24,753 nt of DNA from Pseudomonadota bacterium (GTDB lineage: Bacteria > Pseudomonadota > Gammaproteobacteria > Acidithiobacillales > Acidithiobacillaceae). The stretch is taken from positions 1 through 24,753 of the forward strand of contig JAKCBU010000002.1 in the NCBI GenBank assembly GCA_021839095.1, in the 5' to 3' direction. A program made the position numbers and the translations under genes. The notes under the pieces were generated by a model. The model was given only the letters and a program-made list of their open reading frames with translations. It was not told the DNA's origin and searched no databases. Below are positions 18,401 to 20,906 of this stretch, in pieces (the first letter of the stretch is position 1; every line of letters begins with the position of its first letter).

Positions 18401-20886
18401 TAGCGGCGGTGGTGGATCGCCGGTTCACGGGAGAGCGGAAAGACCTGAACAAAGCCACCTATGTCGTGGACGGCTCCGGTCAGATCGAGCTGCACCGTGA
18501 CGCCCTGCTGGAAATTGCGCGGCGACGCGCCCAGTACAAGGCGATGGACAATGCCCGGCTGGATCGGCGGGTGGAGGTGTTGCCCGAAGTCGCTGATCCG
18601 GCAGCGCTCCCACCCACGGTGATCCCGCCCGAACCTGTGGCCGTGCCGGGCCAGGCGGCAATGCGGACGGCACAGGAAGCGACCAGCCCGGAGCCGATGC
18701 CTTTCACGGACTTGTCCATGGAGGATGCGACGCCCGCCGCGATCCCCGACGCCGCGACACCCGAGACGGTGGCGAGGACGGCGCAGCCGGAAGTCGTGCA
18801 AATAGAAGCCGAATCCACGGTCTCCGAGGCTTTGCCGGATCCGGAGCCTTTGGACGCGCAGCCCGAACCCATGACGGAAGGGCGCGAGGCCGAGGAATAT
18901 CCGTCAGCCCCTATCGCCGTACTTCCCGACCGGGAAGAGGATGCGGCATACGCAGTCCGGCAGCAAACGCTGATGGATGGTTTGCAGACATTGGACTGGC
19001 CACGGATCTTCGGATCGATGCGGGAACTCGAAAAAAACTCGGGTGAAGTATGGGATGCCGCGCAATGCTGCACGGTACTGCGGGCGCACTTAAAGGAGAT
19101 TCAGCCGGAAATATGGGCAGAGGCCGTACATTTTCACTTCGATACGACTCAGAATCCGGTCAAAAGTCCGACCATTACCGAACGGGGCGAGCATGACATG
19201 CTGGCCTTCATGGATCGCGCCATCGTGGATGTGTGGGCCGGCCTGCACAAGCCCGAAAAGCCGTTCTTCTTTGATTTCGAGGACGCGCGGCAACTGGACC
19301 AAATCAGCAAGCTCTACGGAGACACGGATCGCTGGATCGTCGTGGATATGCAGGTGGAAAACCTGCGTGGTATCGCGTTGCCCGAGGCCACGGTGGCGGT
19401 GACGGAGCGGGAAATCCTGATGGCTCTGGATCGGATGCAGAATGCGCCGCAATGGCCTCAGATCAGCAGTGAAGACGCCGAGCGCTGGCTCAAACGCGCG
19501 GTCGAGGTGGCCGATTACGAGCATCGGGCACTGCAACAGATGCTTCATCAGGGGTGGATACCCGTGCCGAAAGACCATGCGGAGGCGACCCTGCAACGTG
19601 AGCGCCTGCTGTTTCTGGTGACACACGCGCTGTATCCGTCCGGATCGCAAATGGGGGACCTGCTCTCGAATTACGGTAAAACCGCCATGCTGCAGCGGAT
19701 GCTGCTGAAAGAACCGCCGTTATCTCCGTCTGCGGATATGCTGCGGGGAACCCTGCATGAAGCCGCCATTTTGAATGAAGTGGATCGTCGTCATCCCGGA
19801 TGGACGCGGATCACCACCGATTACAGCGTGGAGCTGGACCGTTTGCTGCCCGAGGTCATGGTGCATTGGGACGCGCTCTATCAGGATACGGACGGCGCCT
19901 ATCATCTCGTGGACGCGAAAAGCCCGCGCAGCCTGCCCGATGCAGTGGAGGATGACTATGTCGCGCAATTGAATCTGTATGGCGAAGGTTTGCGCCGGAT
20001 ATTGGCGCAGCAGGGCACGGATGCGCCGAAGATCCATTTGCATCTGGCCTACGGCGTATTGGCGGATAGCCGGGTCAAAATGGTGGAAATCCCCCATGAT
20101 CCCGAGATGGCCAGAAACCTCATCGCGGCCGCGACAGAAGTCTGTCATCAGGCCACGACCGGGCAGATATCGGAACGCAGCACTGCCGTGATGCCGCTCG
20201 AACAGCAGGCGGAGTTGGAATCCTATCTGGAGCGCTATGAGCGGCACAAGATCGAGGCGGATGTGATCGCACTGCAACTGGCGGAACTGCAGGAGCGGTT
20301 GGTGCATCTACAGGATGGCTATGCGCCGGTCACCCTGAAGAGCCAGGAAGAGGAACCGCTGGTCGCCATGCGCTTCACGGCTCCGCTATTGCACAAAGGA
20401 GATGCGGAAGCCCTGTCGGTGGTGGCGGCGGCGGTAGGCGTGGACCTCTCGACCTACGTGCAGCCGGTCTATGATACCGTCGCGCTGGTGGATGCGGTGC
20501 GGAGCGCGGGCCTCGATCCGCGGAACTTCCAGATGGGCGACCAGGTGGATGGGCAGACGCTGAAAACGGCCATCAGGGCCGCCGGTGGCGTACCGGAAAG
20601 CCAGTGGACTTGGAAAGTGGAACTCAAGCAAACGAACGCGGCCCGCGCCCATCGGGAATTACTGAAGCAGCAGATGCAGGACGAACGTATGGATGCGGTG
20701 GTCACGTCGCGTCCGGTGCGGATGGATGCGCCCGTCCTTCCGTCCGAACCCGTGGATACAGACGCCCCGGCCTTGGCAGAAACCACCGCCGTCGCGCCGT
20801 CATCCCCTTTCGGGGCAGATCCGCAGCGTTTGGCGGAGACCACGCCGGCGACGCCCCGCCAGCAACCCCATCGGAACAAACCCTGA
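460..20886 (+). CDS. Giant polyvalent protein: zincin, N6-adenine methylase, SF2 helicase and PD-(D/E)XK nuclease (6,808 aa)
   Basis: A single frame of 6,808 codons starts at ATG 460 after GAGAGAGGA and ends at TGA 20884-20886. Order by residue: degenerate zincin (about 30-177), zincin with HEVLGH at 285-290, low-complexity linker (502-706), N6-adenine methylase with EPSMGSG at 865-871 and NPPFG from 931, helicase with VGAGKT at 1595-1600, DESH at 1758, TGTPISN from 1808 and QRNGR at 2171-2175, coiled coil (about 2250-2480), DUF2958-like module (about 2765-2864), repeated GW domains, many unassigned segments joined by Pro/Ala/Glu linkers, and a nuclease with DAK at 6485-6487. The core is the N12-class methylase-helicase known from plasmids and phages, where such polyvalent proteins are thought to modify, protect or process element DNA in a new host. 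It is several times longer than the core enzymes. It leads the operon; the next gene follows after 20 bases. Bases 1964-2575 look coding mainly in another frame, so the join of the zincin part to the methylase part may be recent or not used as one protein. An independent methylase-helicase start at GTG 2626 is possible. Confidence 0.85.
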   Translation: MPTESPLTVADVRAELTAFCREYPAIARSGVRLLVRETEQEIYDVLYPEGTATYGRSGCAYFHHRSILSVATRGLGTLEAKDQGERRSGYVREILGRVGFQTFGARDRESLAGLLIRSREAPGIKTLWQDAEARYPLASPEELVSEVWSLAMVLADRKTHFSPPELGARTWQWLQSTQASTLTGSELEVLTDWVRAGLADGSRLVQKGLLTTTVDQEVARFLQDYPGAATLQFVVVEKQEDLFHGRFSEAEAGNITGAYFAARRTVGLGAAAFRDESGVQRGLRHEVLGHYGLNTFPAAEKQGILTGIAETRNDPAWAALWRNVDAYYPQLTELGRAEELYALMAETIETVPQAALVDRGQAVHAAIMADTAHALQIADVWHLAAWTAHGLHLGNRTQQNFPATDHAQFQIEQESLQMLPNDLGGYDLTLPVEDAVSGSDHRAAAQAEALARDALLALPDPRITRIAVPVQVQEFRSFWYYQPSQILPDWTHHAGIAQGDTNDRNNTANAAGAQPTGDRDSRPGQQPAAAPLGGRSGAEKLPGERAGGSMADLPAQGAGNLGGAGGRLFGNGGTAGGNEPLAGTKPAGADHAERTHPDAGTANIRPDAAVHGRERGLQREDGGAHAPQGSAAGVSDLRDPPDLAAASPGRTLETFGAGTAGAGSQSLGGGEPVAGSGEPGAGDRGSSVGRSDGSGNGDDGAASVVSVADHDLRKYSIERAASVLWAQGSAGHARNFVRQKDGADQRGRNQKARDNIQAIRLIKECARANRFPTEEEREKIALFYGFGGIPQAFPRPDGSIAKGWDSIVRELELVTTPEEYAAIRRSIIDAQYTSDEVVELLWAGVLRMGLADAISQTDHTFNILEPSMGSGVFFALMPDELQANAVVDRRGIEMDPISATVAKVLFPEDKITQSPFQRVHLRRPVDLVIGNPPFGGQKLLDMRRPDLTRVAPNTHGFFFAKSLDALNPGGMAVMVVSYYLLDADRPENRAFRQWMHRHAELLHAVRLPFTALAKTAFTHVVADLIVLRKRPEVLPVDTPDPVWIDGQVPLRATYEGQTIHANGWFAAHEDLILGTPSLTGAMYGLVGRFTVEPFANSSLEVLLNERFVQRLPQDGWGQWQPQEVVLEAAPLPEVDRESVGRVQPYGYFVVPESANAVLVEQYGVTLSGLQIGRRLPDDEDGRFVYDLLNEANGKHFLRLAGMIALRDMAQELLEGQMSDGRSDAELARLRARLNQHYDDFRKRFGCLNAPANARLLRGDPGSAVVMGLERDYDKGVSRDLAQKTGEAPRKPSAEKSDLFKKRTQFPIRPVEQADNAKDALFVSLAETGSIQWPRILRLTGKDWESIAADLDLETPHALAFETEEGAWEERSAFLSGDILSKIEAIEKALRDQSVPEGRQRSLRASVDALRGIKPKAIPAEMVTVHPGAPYLDVESVLAFLHSVGIENNESVQYLEYTGQWLIRGVSSGAAAQAFETSVRPLNKLVEDLFNHRSPIIYIYHEDGTKSVDQEGTALAIEKVKALREHWNSWILSDPERLQRIADLYNERFNRRIEREFDGRHLTLPGSSATISLRPHQKNAVWRACQNKSVLFDHKVGAGKTFAAIAAVMEKRRMGQARKPIVTVPNHLVGQWASAWMTLYPSARILVADEQDMDSQHRQIFLAQAAYNDWDAVILSHSAFKMIPVDPEFYEGYLEREMGQIDALLAAMPDIDKMTLKQMEKMRQSLRMRIERMHAKVNGKRDQGMLTFGEIGFDYVVNDESHTHKNVPYMTMLKGVSGLGNPEGSERAEDMLIKVTQARESGAGVLFLTGTPISNTIAEMYLLMRYLAPEILDQQRLYSFDGWVSTFATVNEEFAFTLTGQFKSKKILSEFNDIPTLVAQYKSFADIIGQQDIDRLLKAEGQKAIPLPKIRGGKPQIVTCEMSPVQRAIVGEEVGVNELGEPEYAEGSILYRLDHLPSRPGPGKDNMLVIINDLKKVSLDARAFDPDAPASETGKIATSVEQIREVYERWNADRGAQLVFLDFSTPKGKKGTVSAETREILDLVAKVEAGEEEEASDAQRAAAELAEEKLAQYDPTEVQEAQRAARGQQVWSAYEDIRDRLIASGIPESEIAFIHDANTDLRKEELFSRVRAGAVRVLLGSTGKMGPGMNVQDRLVAIHHIDVPYRPSDVEQRNGRMLRQGNKLLEKYGHLDVDIFYYVTENSSDAGLWQILETKDQFINSIRFASGSRTVADPDAQALDPAAVKAMASGHELLMVEVPLRARLRNLERLEKAYKNERWIRDSNLERTEKNIAEYEEQFPRWTQDAEAARTLEAQWTAQREALSGKEKMQYQFRGAAREPVEINEIARVSVESLFGYQAGGSVDLGNFEGFDVAIRRDRNDREKVSIDVFGPSKAAYEGQTFIPLQNTDYTQRFRNIIRGIANFLDARSQKHAEDLQNVRAMKAESGNEFPRYEEMAVVREQHQIAETLMRLRVRKWDSIAHTLETLSTTPEAVVKATDVTGLERTENGQIADMAAFKALQKQAHEKLRAEAREKAQEYIDRARIAFARPPLLPHNVEILLKLGVTEQEIDALKAEHGYQETVEIEAVEDVEIDMPEAPQNRIVDAGDDPEVDLVAASLQEGPETALEATPPMGAAVPGPATAVMAQKAPETASEWEGALAADPVFTSMPVRPARAEQPLPIGMTMDLFGNLPDNLQPSAAVDMAPRTAGTMDSTQSSGPLAQDAVPVRRLQSVPKSLLPFLGGPQKGATETGLRGPDGDFFDAKMRSLQTLIETMPRSYETEGQGDQAIVHLHYFGASSDWYLTELDSDPDHVGQRQAFGVADLGMGYPEMGYIDLQEALRLGAELDYHFEPVSLRALKQKLGMRVRDADPAPITAPETAPEAIMTEASAPVMVVPESVAAIVSTDQRAMWESLWMEGDNSDREVLQMHLRRLEQWLRAPLPVTEAEKQRLDGRAGLVLRSETQSLHWFITGLNADRSTAYGLRIQGDDQATAGRVDPRVALQEAPILVIGHEPGPLRADLRDAVILIESVEYKDDSRAIFWRGGQDGTLPRVQRIEDILDYERNTLENADVRVNTKAMEYLRLPPVRTLQWVTTTEDAAREYGDPQMVVFTDPVVLARDDHGGVLVAEHGMLEVAAKSALQSPPKRLAKKAGLSELAQEGPTYQSAIEAVESAGGWDAVADSPALQKSLQDQLDHLIQTRAEQVSQVLQEDGWKWSGAAFSRDDEGFKIFPNGRSSGGNMVHWGYRITRRDGDTPVAIDVDDEMTLTAQDLVGSMLDQMQSPVAHTSAIPTEANPSTPDGEISPEIQNHLNILRPFVPESQFHAILGVLSGESGLEAAQSEASHIARLAQWIDHQGITYPDGRSGNGGHPLPDDAAVQGTSATCVLAYQNVSGTRKTYLTGMDDLGNLYGIRARINVIAGPVNLASLLKQGDTLNLTMQPLPVAELLKKNGYDPEAVTHEPAVTVIHEPYRNAIARTISGDRVQFVLNLAVPAMQEDWTGSVRKIQTVERALQNAIPDENLRMMTLENLKTAASAVEANRHAEAVHADLADPEEAPAPEAPAIAATPLQQAMLLKIARSEYTPVDGEVPQNAGETETWADMVIETADDKGVFTSLKNAELVWHSGEKKDAGVGLTEKGFALYQAIEAARSQAVETPKAEETPKVAEPSEPDADLPSARLPSARLPSTGLPSAGLPAARPFGLGDPIARAMLERIEASPYTLSYLLGDDRARDVDDPPYAEDAEWLAARVQFADEIDAVLNGRIRQNVDALGEHGWTQPVLHGDLTRGGAVIHLDTVQDAGDNMQELIYRVSLTADTEGNETRTVRDYLRISSAQFANELHGIAEQIKKNPEQHISAASMADENMPQTSPEQEYLNREQSLFHDLVRAAQNFATHVDAVLTHATHATTVASMAQSLPATESGWSAENNLLWNQHEDAGLPDMWSEKTAEQLTTKEVMADVRERFRQSEFGREFTDIIQSTRNVLRMAEYLITPNIQTRDRLDRQAGDAGLVNDILRHSAAHDVTPENLRIRLQTLMPDARFWSLVQMEASLQRTLDGYVVAHIREHAPMVAQQAKANALEHFLLGNVLSATSNAILDAIEDETLPQAVRNAAKAVLQGREGMTDYRARIGRMVFDAERAQPAARGEVETPPAGLQGAPMENGGDRAQSVRITLDHGAEPGWADMPALDLRGLHEDYRLHSESLGMQTQVSVLRQTAHGPVPVLQIRLDDSRHLTYHGDFTVEGDKRLLLAVLTLFSTDPDAALQAAGVDVRGVHLPNAETMAAYLDAWYAARQQAGQVEPSLARYHRAQKSTVAQMLDQLPTIYGTARVQTRILIENFHIIEGESPTVLSDRLQREIQAIERPIQGAKQAIVAAGLPESAAEFKAVLNGPVPDAYRHAMDALADQKEVALRVLRRDPALDAGLLAMFGWLDSGQFKQVLDAGSWAAMQTEAFKETHADLLDSIIDLRASQMANKLGAAGWKWDRASFTHPERPGAKIFPNGFSNGQGNLVSWGYVYTDATVPGGRLEIVDDFRSDATDFVKALVDRHDIPAIPVKADSLSEGISREEVHQQGAAVPEGMSMQEEAEDFQELDEDSLSEDISEEEDAESVATAEDARSKVPVPAMERPRLLMPDLFSALENIHLPRSFANLSGVFPATAIFQWGRDRTTAKVDITRTQMDEFVFGLNLSYPLGGMSYGASDQGTAHATLGDALHAGREALVDHAMKTLDSYRYEPATARELQYLVGSIAQHPEGERRILTDPEEEIQVNGRDAVLALLNLQKAEPDTAIRMTWGAWREKPRYTLDLLQREAGALPQAVLRTAEGQIIADTRVDPLDLDAWQAFLQEATEHLADDHKRMLRNHPVGMNSKPVLHIQKPLRAPLPETPSLPRWPEENAGDLPVETGPFPLGNMDRYAVRRWTDAGGGSIEFAIGHGPNGYVSALGMQLGDTAMATRPNVRSGGREHETPIRETFAQAYADLLRQWKKTYAQDQSIGLMRGHDALYQAVQDELDGKLSSIVSERTGVDLALLAHRDLEAVDSLNVHPGVQVETRTSDPVVSEINAWVLEGVRTDGEALYLGTFGTWERTAQAIRSAMTRLSPALTEDLDSRITMARIIPTRAGVLAVPNDPEQPAYLAGVGAISRETGEPLRKVTPADSADVEPVLPEIVIEHPGGAEVLVADAPDALASEMGQTAVTGVFQGFNADFSMIRIGNAWWQHPLVDDWLASRMMSESGWESAADTIQRVSQQLGQEIRITAGVSDAEPLYGQPFVQVDLGQARARHYESRLRALQAARRTLWRDAGGFRQPGMRVSAVMRESPLLQVRIPYPSPAQGALHLEIQYSGQDSIARKWDVSWRDARGRRVMDVFVENHASVTPEAWWADNRARLAEWAQQAEAILTAVSRLETTYRESAEGLERGLRAVPLATVEDQASLAEYRKSVRAVYDAFDQPIRAQRRQLEKLGCPAYSDRMRDLDAGDAVRAWRMAENIQSTILKEAEQQARYATQQRGIRMLELLPENGAPEDMAAAVFLKHGIEFRQIPPMVTAVQNRDVERVQSLIGHNSQNPASQEVFERMTGLRLGETQKVRMAQIDEWAGITPEDRAQIEAQQQAAQEREKHRADAQQAWEALAHVEARDAEDRSVRSGQDILLQQVEKGYTVAVLRNDPDSLGRARYHPVLARPGETDGRVLRNGSEFKKLMTALVKGNFDPEHRFVESLEAIGLLNGADAQAVAPEAAAAASEHPESAPAPLAHAGNMVDRLKDIGFTDRMIYGGDGERWSVRCVIPQAVYGHEGEIRIAGTRDQIGRIELGDIPASSPEVIYPLLKQLESVGLVRYVDRAQIVTSRADDGFVASSSSRILNAEDLERIRALQGHKALEVLMTVSLDAEGAPSPAAAQAARSLIDDWKRQYGIPIAVTVLADMEGDDADDIELDRDGVKRQLQVLGMDALTLALQNGELRRFPVADAQKESDLVMVVGTPLRHMAVAAVVDRRFTGERKDLNKATYVVDGSGQIELHRDALLEIARRRAQYKAMDNARLDRRVEVLPEVADPAALPPTVIPPEPVAVPGQAAMRTAQEATSPEPMPFTDLSMEDATPAAIPDAATPETVARTAQPEVVQIEAESTVSEALPDPEPLDAQPEPMTEGREAEEYPSAPIAVLPDREEDAAYAVRQQTLMDGLQTLDWPRIFGSMRELEKNSGEVWDAAQCCTVLRAHLKEIQPEIWAEAVHFHFDTTQNPVKSPTITERGEHDMLAFMDRAIVDVWAGLHKPEKPFFFDFEDARQLDQISKLYGDTDRWIVVDMQVENLRGIALPEATVAVTEREILMALDRMQNAPQWPQISSEDAERWLKRAVEVADYEHRALQQMLHQGWIPVPKDHAEATLQRERLLFLVTHALYPSGSQMGDLLSNYGKTAMLQRMLLKEPPLSPSADMLRGTLHEAAILNEVDRRHPGWTRITTDYSVELDRLLPEVMVHWDALYQDTDGAYHLVDAKSPRSLPDAVEDDYVAQLNLYGEGLRRILAQQGTDAPKIHLHLAYGVLADSRVKMVEIPHDPEMARNLIAAATEVCHQATTGQISERSTAVMPLEQQAELESYLERYERHKIEADVIALQLAELQERLVHLQDGYAPVTLKSQEEEPLVAMRFTAPLLHKGDAEALSVVAAAVGVDLSTYVQPVYDTVALVDAVRSAGLDPRNFQMGDQVDGQTLKTAIRAAGGVPESQWTWKVELKQTNAARAHRELLKQQMQDERMDAVVTSRPVRMDAPVLPSEPVDTDAPALAETTAVAPSSPFGADPQRLAETTPATPRQQPHRNKP
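547..990 (+). other. Domain: degenerate zincin-like copy A
   Basis: Residues about 30-177 of the giant protein align with the next domain. YVREILGRVGFQTF here corresponds to LRHEVLGHYGLNTF there, followed in both by a helical stretch ending in LWxxxxxxYP and an EEL motif. Both zinc-binding histidines of HExxH are arginine in this copy (R92 and R97), while the glutamate (E93) remains. The copy should therefore not be a working metallopeptidase. It has about five extra residues before the motif. It may keep a binding role for partner or substrate, as pseudoenzymes often do; this is inference. Confidence 0.6.
590..832 (+). CDS. Nested ORF in +1-shifted frame, 80 aa (overprints zincin copy A)
   Basis: ATG 590 is preceded by AGGAG at 578-582 with seven bases of spacing, and the frame runs to TAA 830-832. 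The product (starting MSSTPKGPPPTDDPDVPIF) is acidic with a Pro-rich head, an LPHEDWELW segment and a helical tail. Judged by eye, third-position GC is higher in this frame than in the giant frame over the same bases, which is unusual for a pure shadow. Against it: the Shine-Dalgarno sequence falls on a Gln-Glu codon pair that is also present in zincin copy B, so it may be incidental, and I recognise no family. It may be a real overprinted small gene or a chance ORF. Confidence 0.35.
   Translation: MSSTPKGPPPTDDPDVPIFITDPSFRLPHEDWELWRQRTKANDAADMFVKSLVESGFKLSEHGTVRVLQDSSFDPEKLQE
1000..1540 (+). other. Domain: zincin-like metallopeptidase copy B (intact HExxH)
   Basis: Residues about 181-360 of the giant protein. 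A strand-rich start (ATLQFVVVE) and an AYF strand lead into HEVLGH at 285-290, giving zinc ligands H285 and H290 and catalytic E286. The EEL at 338-340 in the following helix region may supply the third ligand. Such domains occur at the N-termini of polyvalent proteins of conjugative elements and phages, where they are proposed to cleave host or element proteins after entry. The substrate is unknown. It is preceded by a duplicate that lost its histidines. An alternative frame ORF (1190-1384) runs through this domain. Confidence 0.65.
1190..1384 (+). CDS. Nested ORF in +1-shifted frame, 64 aa (overprints zincin copy B)
   Basis: ATG 1190 follows a full AGGAGG at 1175-1180 with nine bases of spacing, and the frame ends at TAG 1382-1384. 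The product begins MEDSAKPKQETSRVRILQPG, then LDWEPPLFVTKA and a helical tail. It starts at the position equivalent to the ORF in zincin copy A, in the same relative frame, and both products carry DWE and TKA in that order. Third-position GC looks higher in this frame than in the zincin frame. The shared placement follows in part from the domain duplication, because the underlying DNA is homologous. No family is recognised, and translation is unproven. Confidence 0.35.
   Translation: MEDSAKPKQETSRVRILQPGEQLDWEPPLFVTKAASSEDFATKCSDIMALIRSLQQKNRESSPE
1952..1957 (+). promoter_or_regulatory. Strong internal Shine-Dalgarno AAGGAG inside the giant ORF
   Basis: AAGGAG lies six bases before ATG 1964, which is not in the frame of the giant ORF. 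Ideal sequence and spacing support independent initiation of the nested 203-residue gene. Confidence 0.6.
1964..2575 (+). CDS. Nested small acidic protein in +1-shifted frame (203 aa), hypothetical
   Basis: The frame starts at ATG 1964 behind AAGGAG and ends at TAA 2573-2575, wholly inside the giant ORF but shifted by one base. The product is acidic and Trp/Glu/Gln-rich, with a Pro-rich head (MTATTPQTPPEPSPL) and long predicted helices (for example AWQTFLRRARETWEAL and WLQRRREELWKPSEPELQEL). Third codon positions are strongly G/C here, as in the undisputed genes of the window, whereas the giant frame across the same bases reads as Gly/Ala/Arg/Asp-rich low complexity. On this evidence the shifted frame is the one shaped by selection. 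I recognise no family; a structural or regulatory protein is possible. It ends where good methylase-type sequence begins in the giant frame, consistent with an old three-gene order of zincin, this gene and methylase-helicase. Confidence 0.7.
   Translation: MTATTPQTPPEPSPLGIEILDRDSNRPLPLWEDDQVQKSCPVNVPVEAWQTFLRRARETWEALEDDYSETEERQAEMSRWLEQNQPEPITLSERIQTREQQIYDQMRLYMDENADYSEKTGERTLPREALPEFRTYETHLTWLQRRREELWKPSEPELQELDRSLWVAENLWQDRASPEPEIEDRLWDEVMVLETVMMARHPL
2692..3660 (+). other. Domain: N6-adenine DNA methyltransferase
   Basis: Residues about 745-1067 of the giant protein. An N-terminal helical lead with FYGFGG at 783-788 is typical of plasmid N12-class methylases. The SAM-binding motif EPSMGSG is at 865-871, an acidic residue follows in GIEMD, and the catalytic NPPFG begins at N931. 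A GGMAVMVVSYYLLD strand follows, as in class I methylases. The likely reaction is transfer of a methyl group from S-adenosylmethionine to N6 of adenine in DNA. The 500 residues after it (LNQHYDDF, then a KKRTQFP segment) resemble the connector between methylase and helicase in this family and may include a target recognition region. Confidence 0.85.
5152..7160 (+). other. Domain: SF2/SNF2-type DNA helicase or translocase
   Basis: Residues about 1565-2234 of the giant protein. SLRPHQKNAVW (Q-like entry motif) leads to Walker A VGAGKT at 1595-1600, TVPNHLVGQW (motif Ia), Walker B DESH at 1758-1761, and TGTPISN (motif III) from 1808. The second RecA lobe carries STGKMGPGMNVQ (motif V) and QRNGRMLRQGN (motif VI, arginine finger region) from 2171. 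All nucleotide-binding motifs are intact, so ATP-driven translocation on DNA is expected. Fusion behind an adenine methylase is the standard arrangement in N12-class proteins of plasmids and phages. Confidence 0.88.
8752..9051 (+). other. Domain: DUF2958-like module
   Basis: Residues about 2765-2864 of the giant protein. The order GDQAIVHLHYF, SDWYLTELD, an FGVADLG strand, EMGYIDL and a final LDYHFEP matches my memory of the DUF2958 family, which is common as a stand-alone protein or a fused module in plasmids and phages. Its function is not known to me. It lies after a Pro/Ala-rich linker that separates it from the helicase and its coiled-coil extension. Confidence 0.6.
10015..10305 (+). repeat. 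Internal protein repeat GW-1
   Basis: Residues about 3186-3282 of the giant protein. A helical segment is followed by GWKW at 3213-3216, then KIFPNG, WGY and an acidic strand. The same order recurs at 13789-14106. This is a duplicated domain of unknown role, possibly a binding module. A more diverged relative is at 11734-11997. Confidence 0.6.
11162..11400 (+). other. Domain: small LQQAML/SEYTP domain, probably winged-helix-like
   Basis: Residues about 3568-3647 of the giant protein. LQQAMLLKIARSEYTP is followed by an acidic, Trp-containing segment (ETWADMV) and a final LTEKGFALY. Similar stretches occur in plasmid proteins as small stand-alone or fused domains, and the ending LTEKG is typical of winged-helix folds. 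The DNA-binding role is inference. It is followed by the 15-bp tandem repeat. Confidence 0.4.
11482..11556 (+). repeat. Five tandem 15-bp repeats coding for LPSAR-type pentapeptides
   Basis: Five contiguous 15-base units like ctgccgtctgcaaga encode LPSAR, LPSAR, LPSTG, LPSAG and LPAAR (residues 3675-3699 of the giant protein). Units differ at only a few positions. They form a short Pro-rich linker between two domains. The repeat could change in copy number by slippage without breaking the frame. Confidence 0.9.
11734..11997 (+). repeat. Internal protein repeat GW-3 (diverged)
   Basis: Residues about 3759-3846 of the giant protein. A helix (NGRIRQNVDALGEHGWTQP) with GW at 3775-3776 is followed by strands and a final helix (SSAQFANELHGI) in the same order as GW-1 and GW-2. 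The KIFPNG and WGY motifs are not kept. Homology is suggestive, not certain. Confidence 0.35.
13789..14106 (+). repeat. Internal protein repeat GW-2
   Basis: Residues about 4444-4549 of the giant protein. GWKW starts at 4479, followed by KIFPNG, WGY and an acidic DDF strand, matching GW-1 in order and spacing, including a similar helical segment before GWKW. It ends next to an acidic Glu/Asp/Ser-rich linker (14170-14300). Confidence 0.6.
19690..20170 (+). other. Domain: C-terminal PD-(D/E)XK nuclease, YqaJ-like
   Basis: Residues about 6411-6571 of the giant protein. MLRGTLHEAAI carries the motif I glutamate (E6434). HWDAL provides the aspartate at 6471, and HLVDAKS gives the D-x-K pair at D6485 and K6487. 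VAQLNLY (Q6503, Y6507) is the usual helix motif after the core. This is the layout of YqaJ/lambda-exonuclease-like and Cas4-like nucleases. A coiled coil (KIEADVIALQLAELQERL) follows, as after many YqaJ domains. The residues needed for metal-dependent DNA cleavage are present. Its substrate may be the double-stranded or single-stranded ends of element DNA; this is inference. Confidence 0.65.
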
Positions 20887-20906
20887 GCACAGGCAAGGAG
20901 CTTTTT

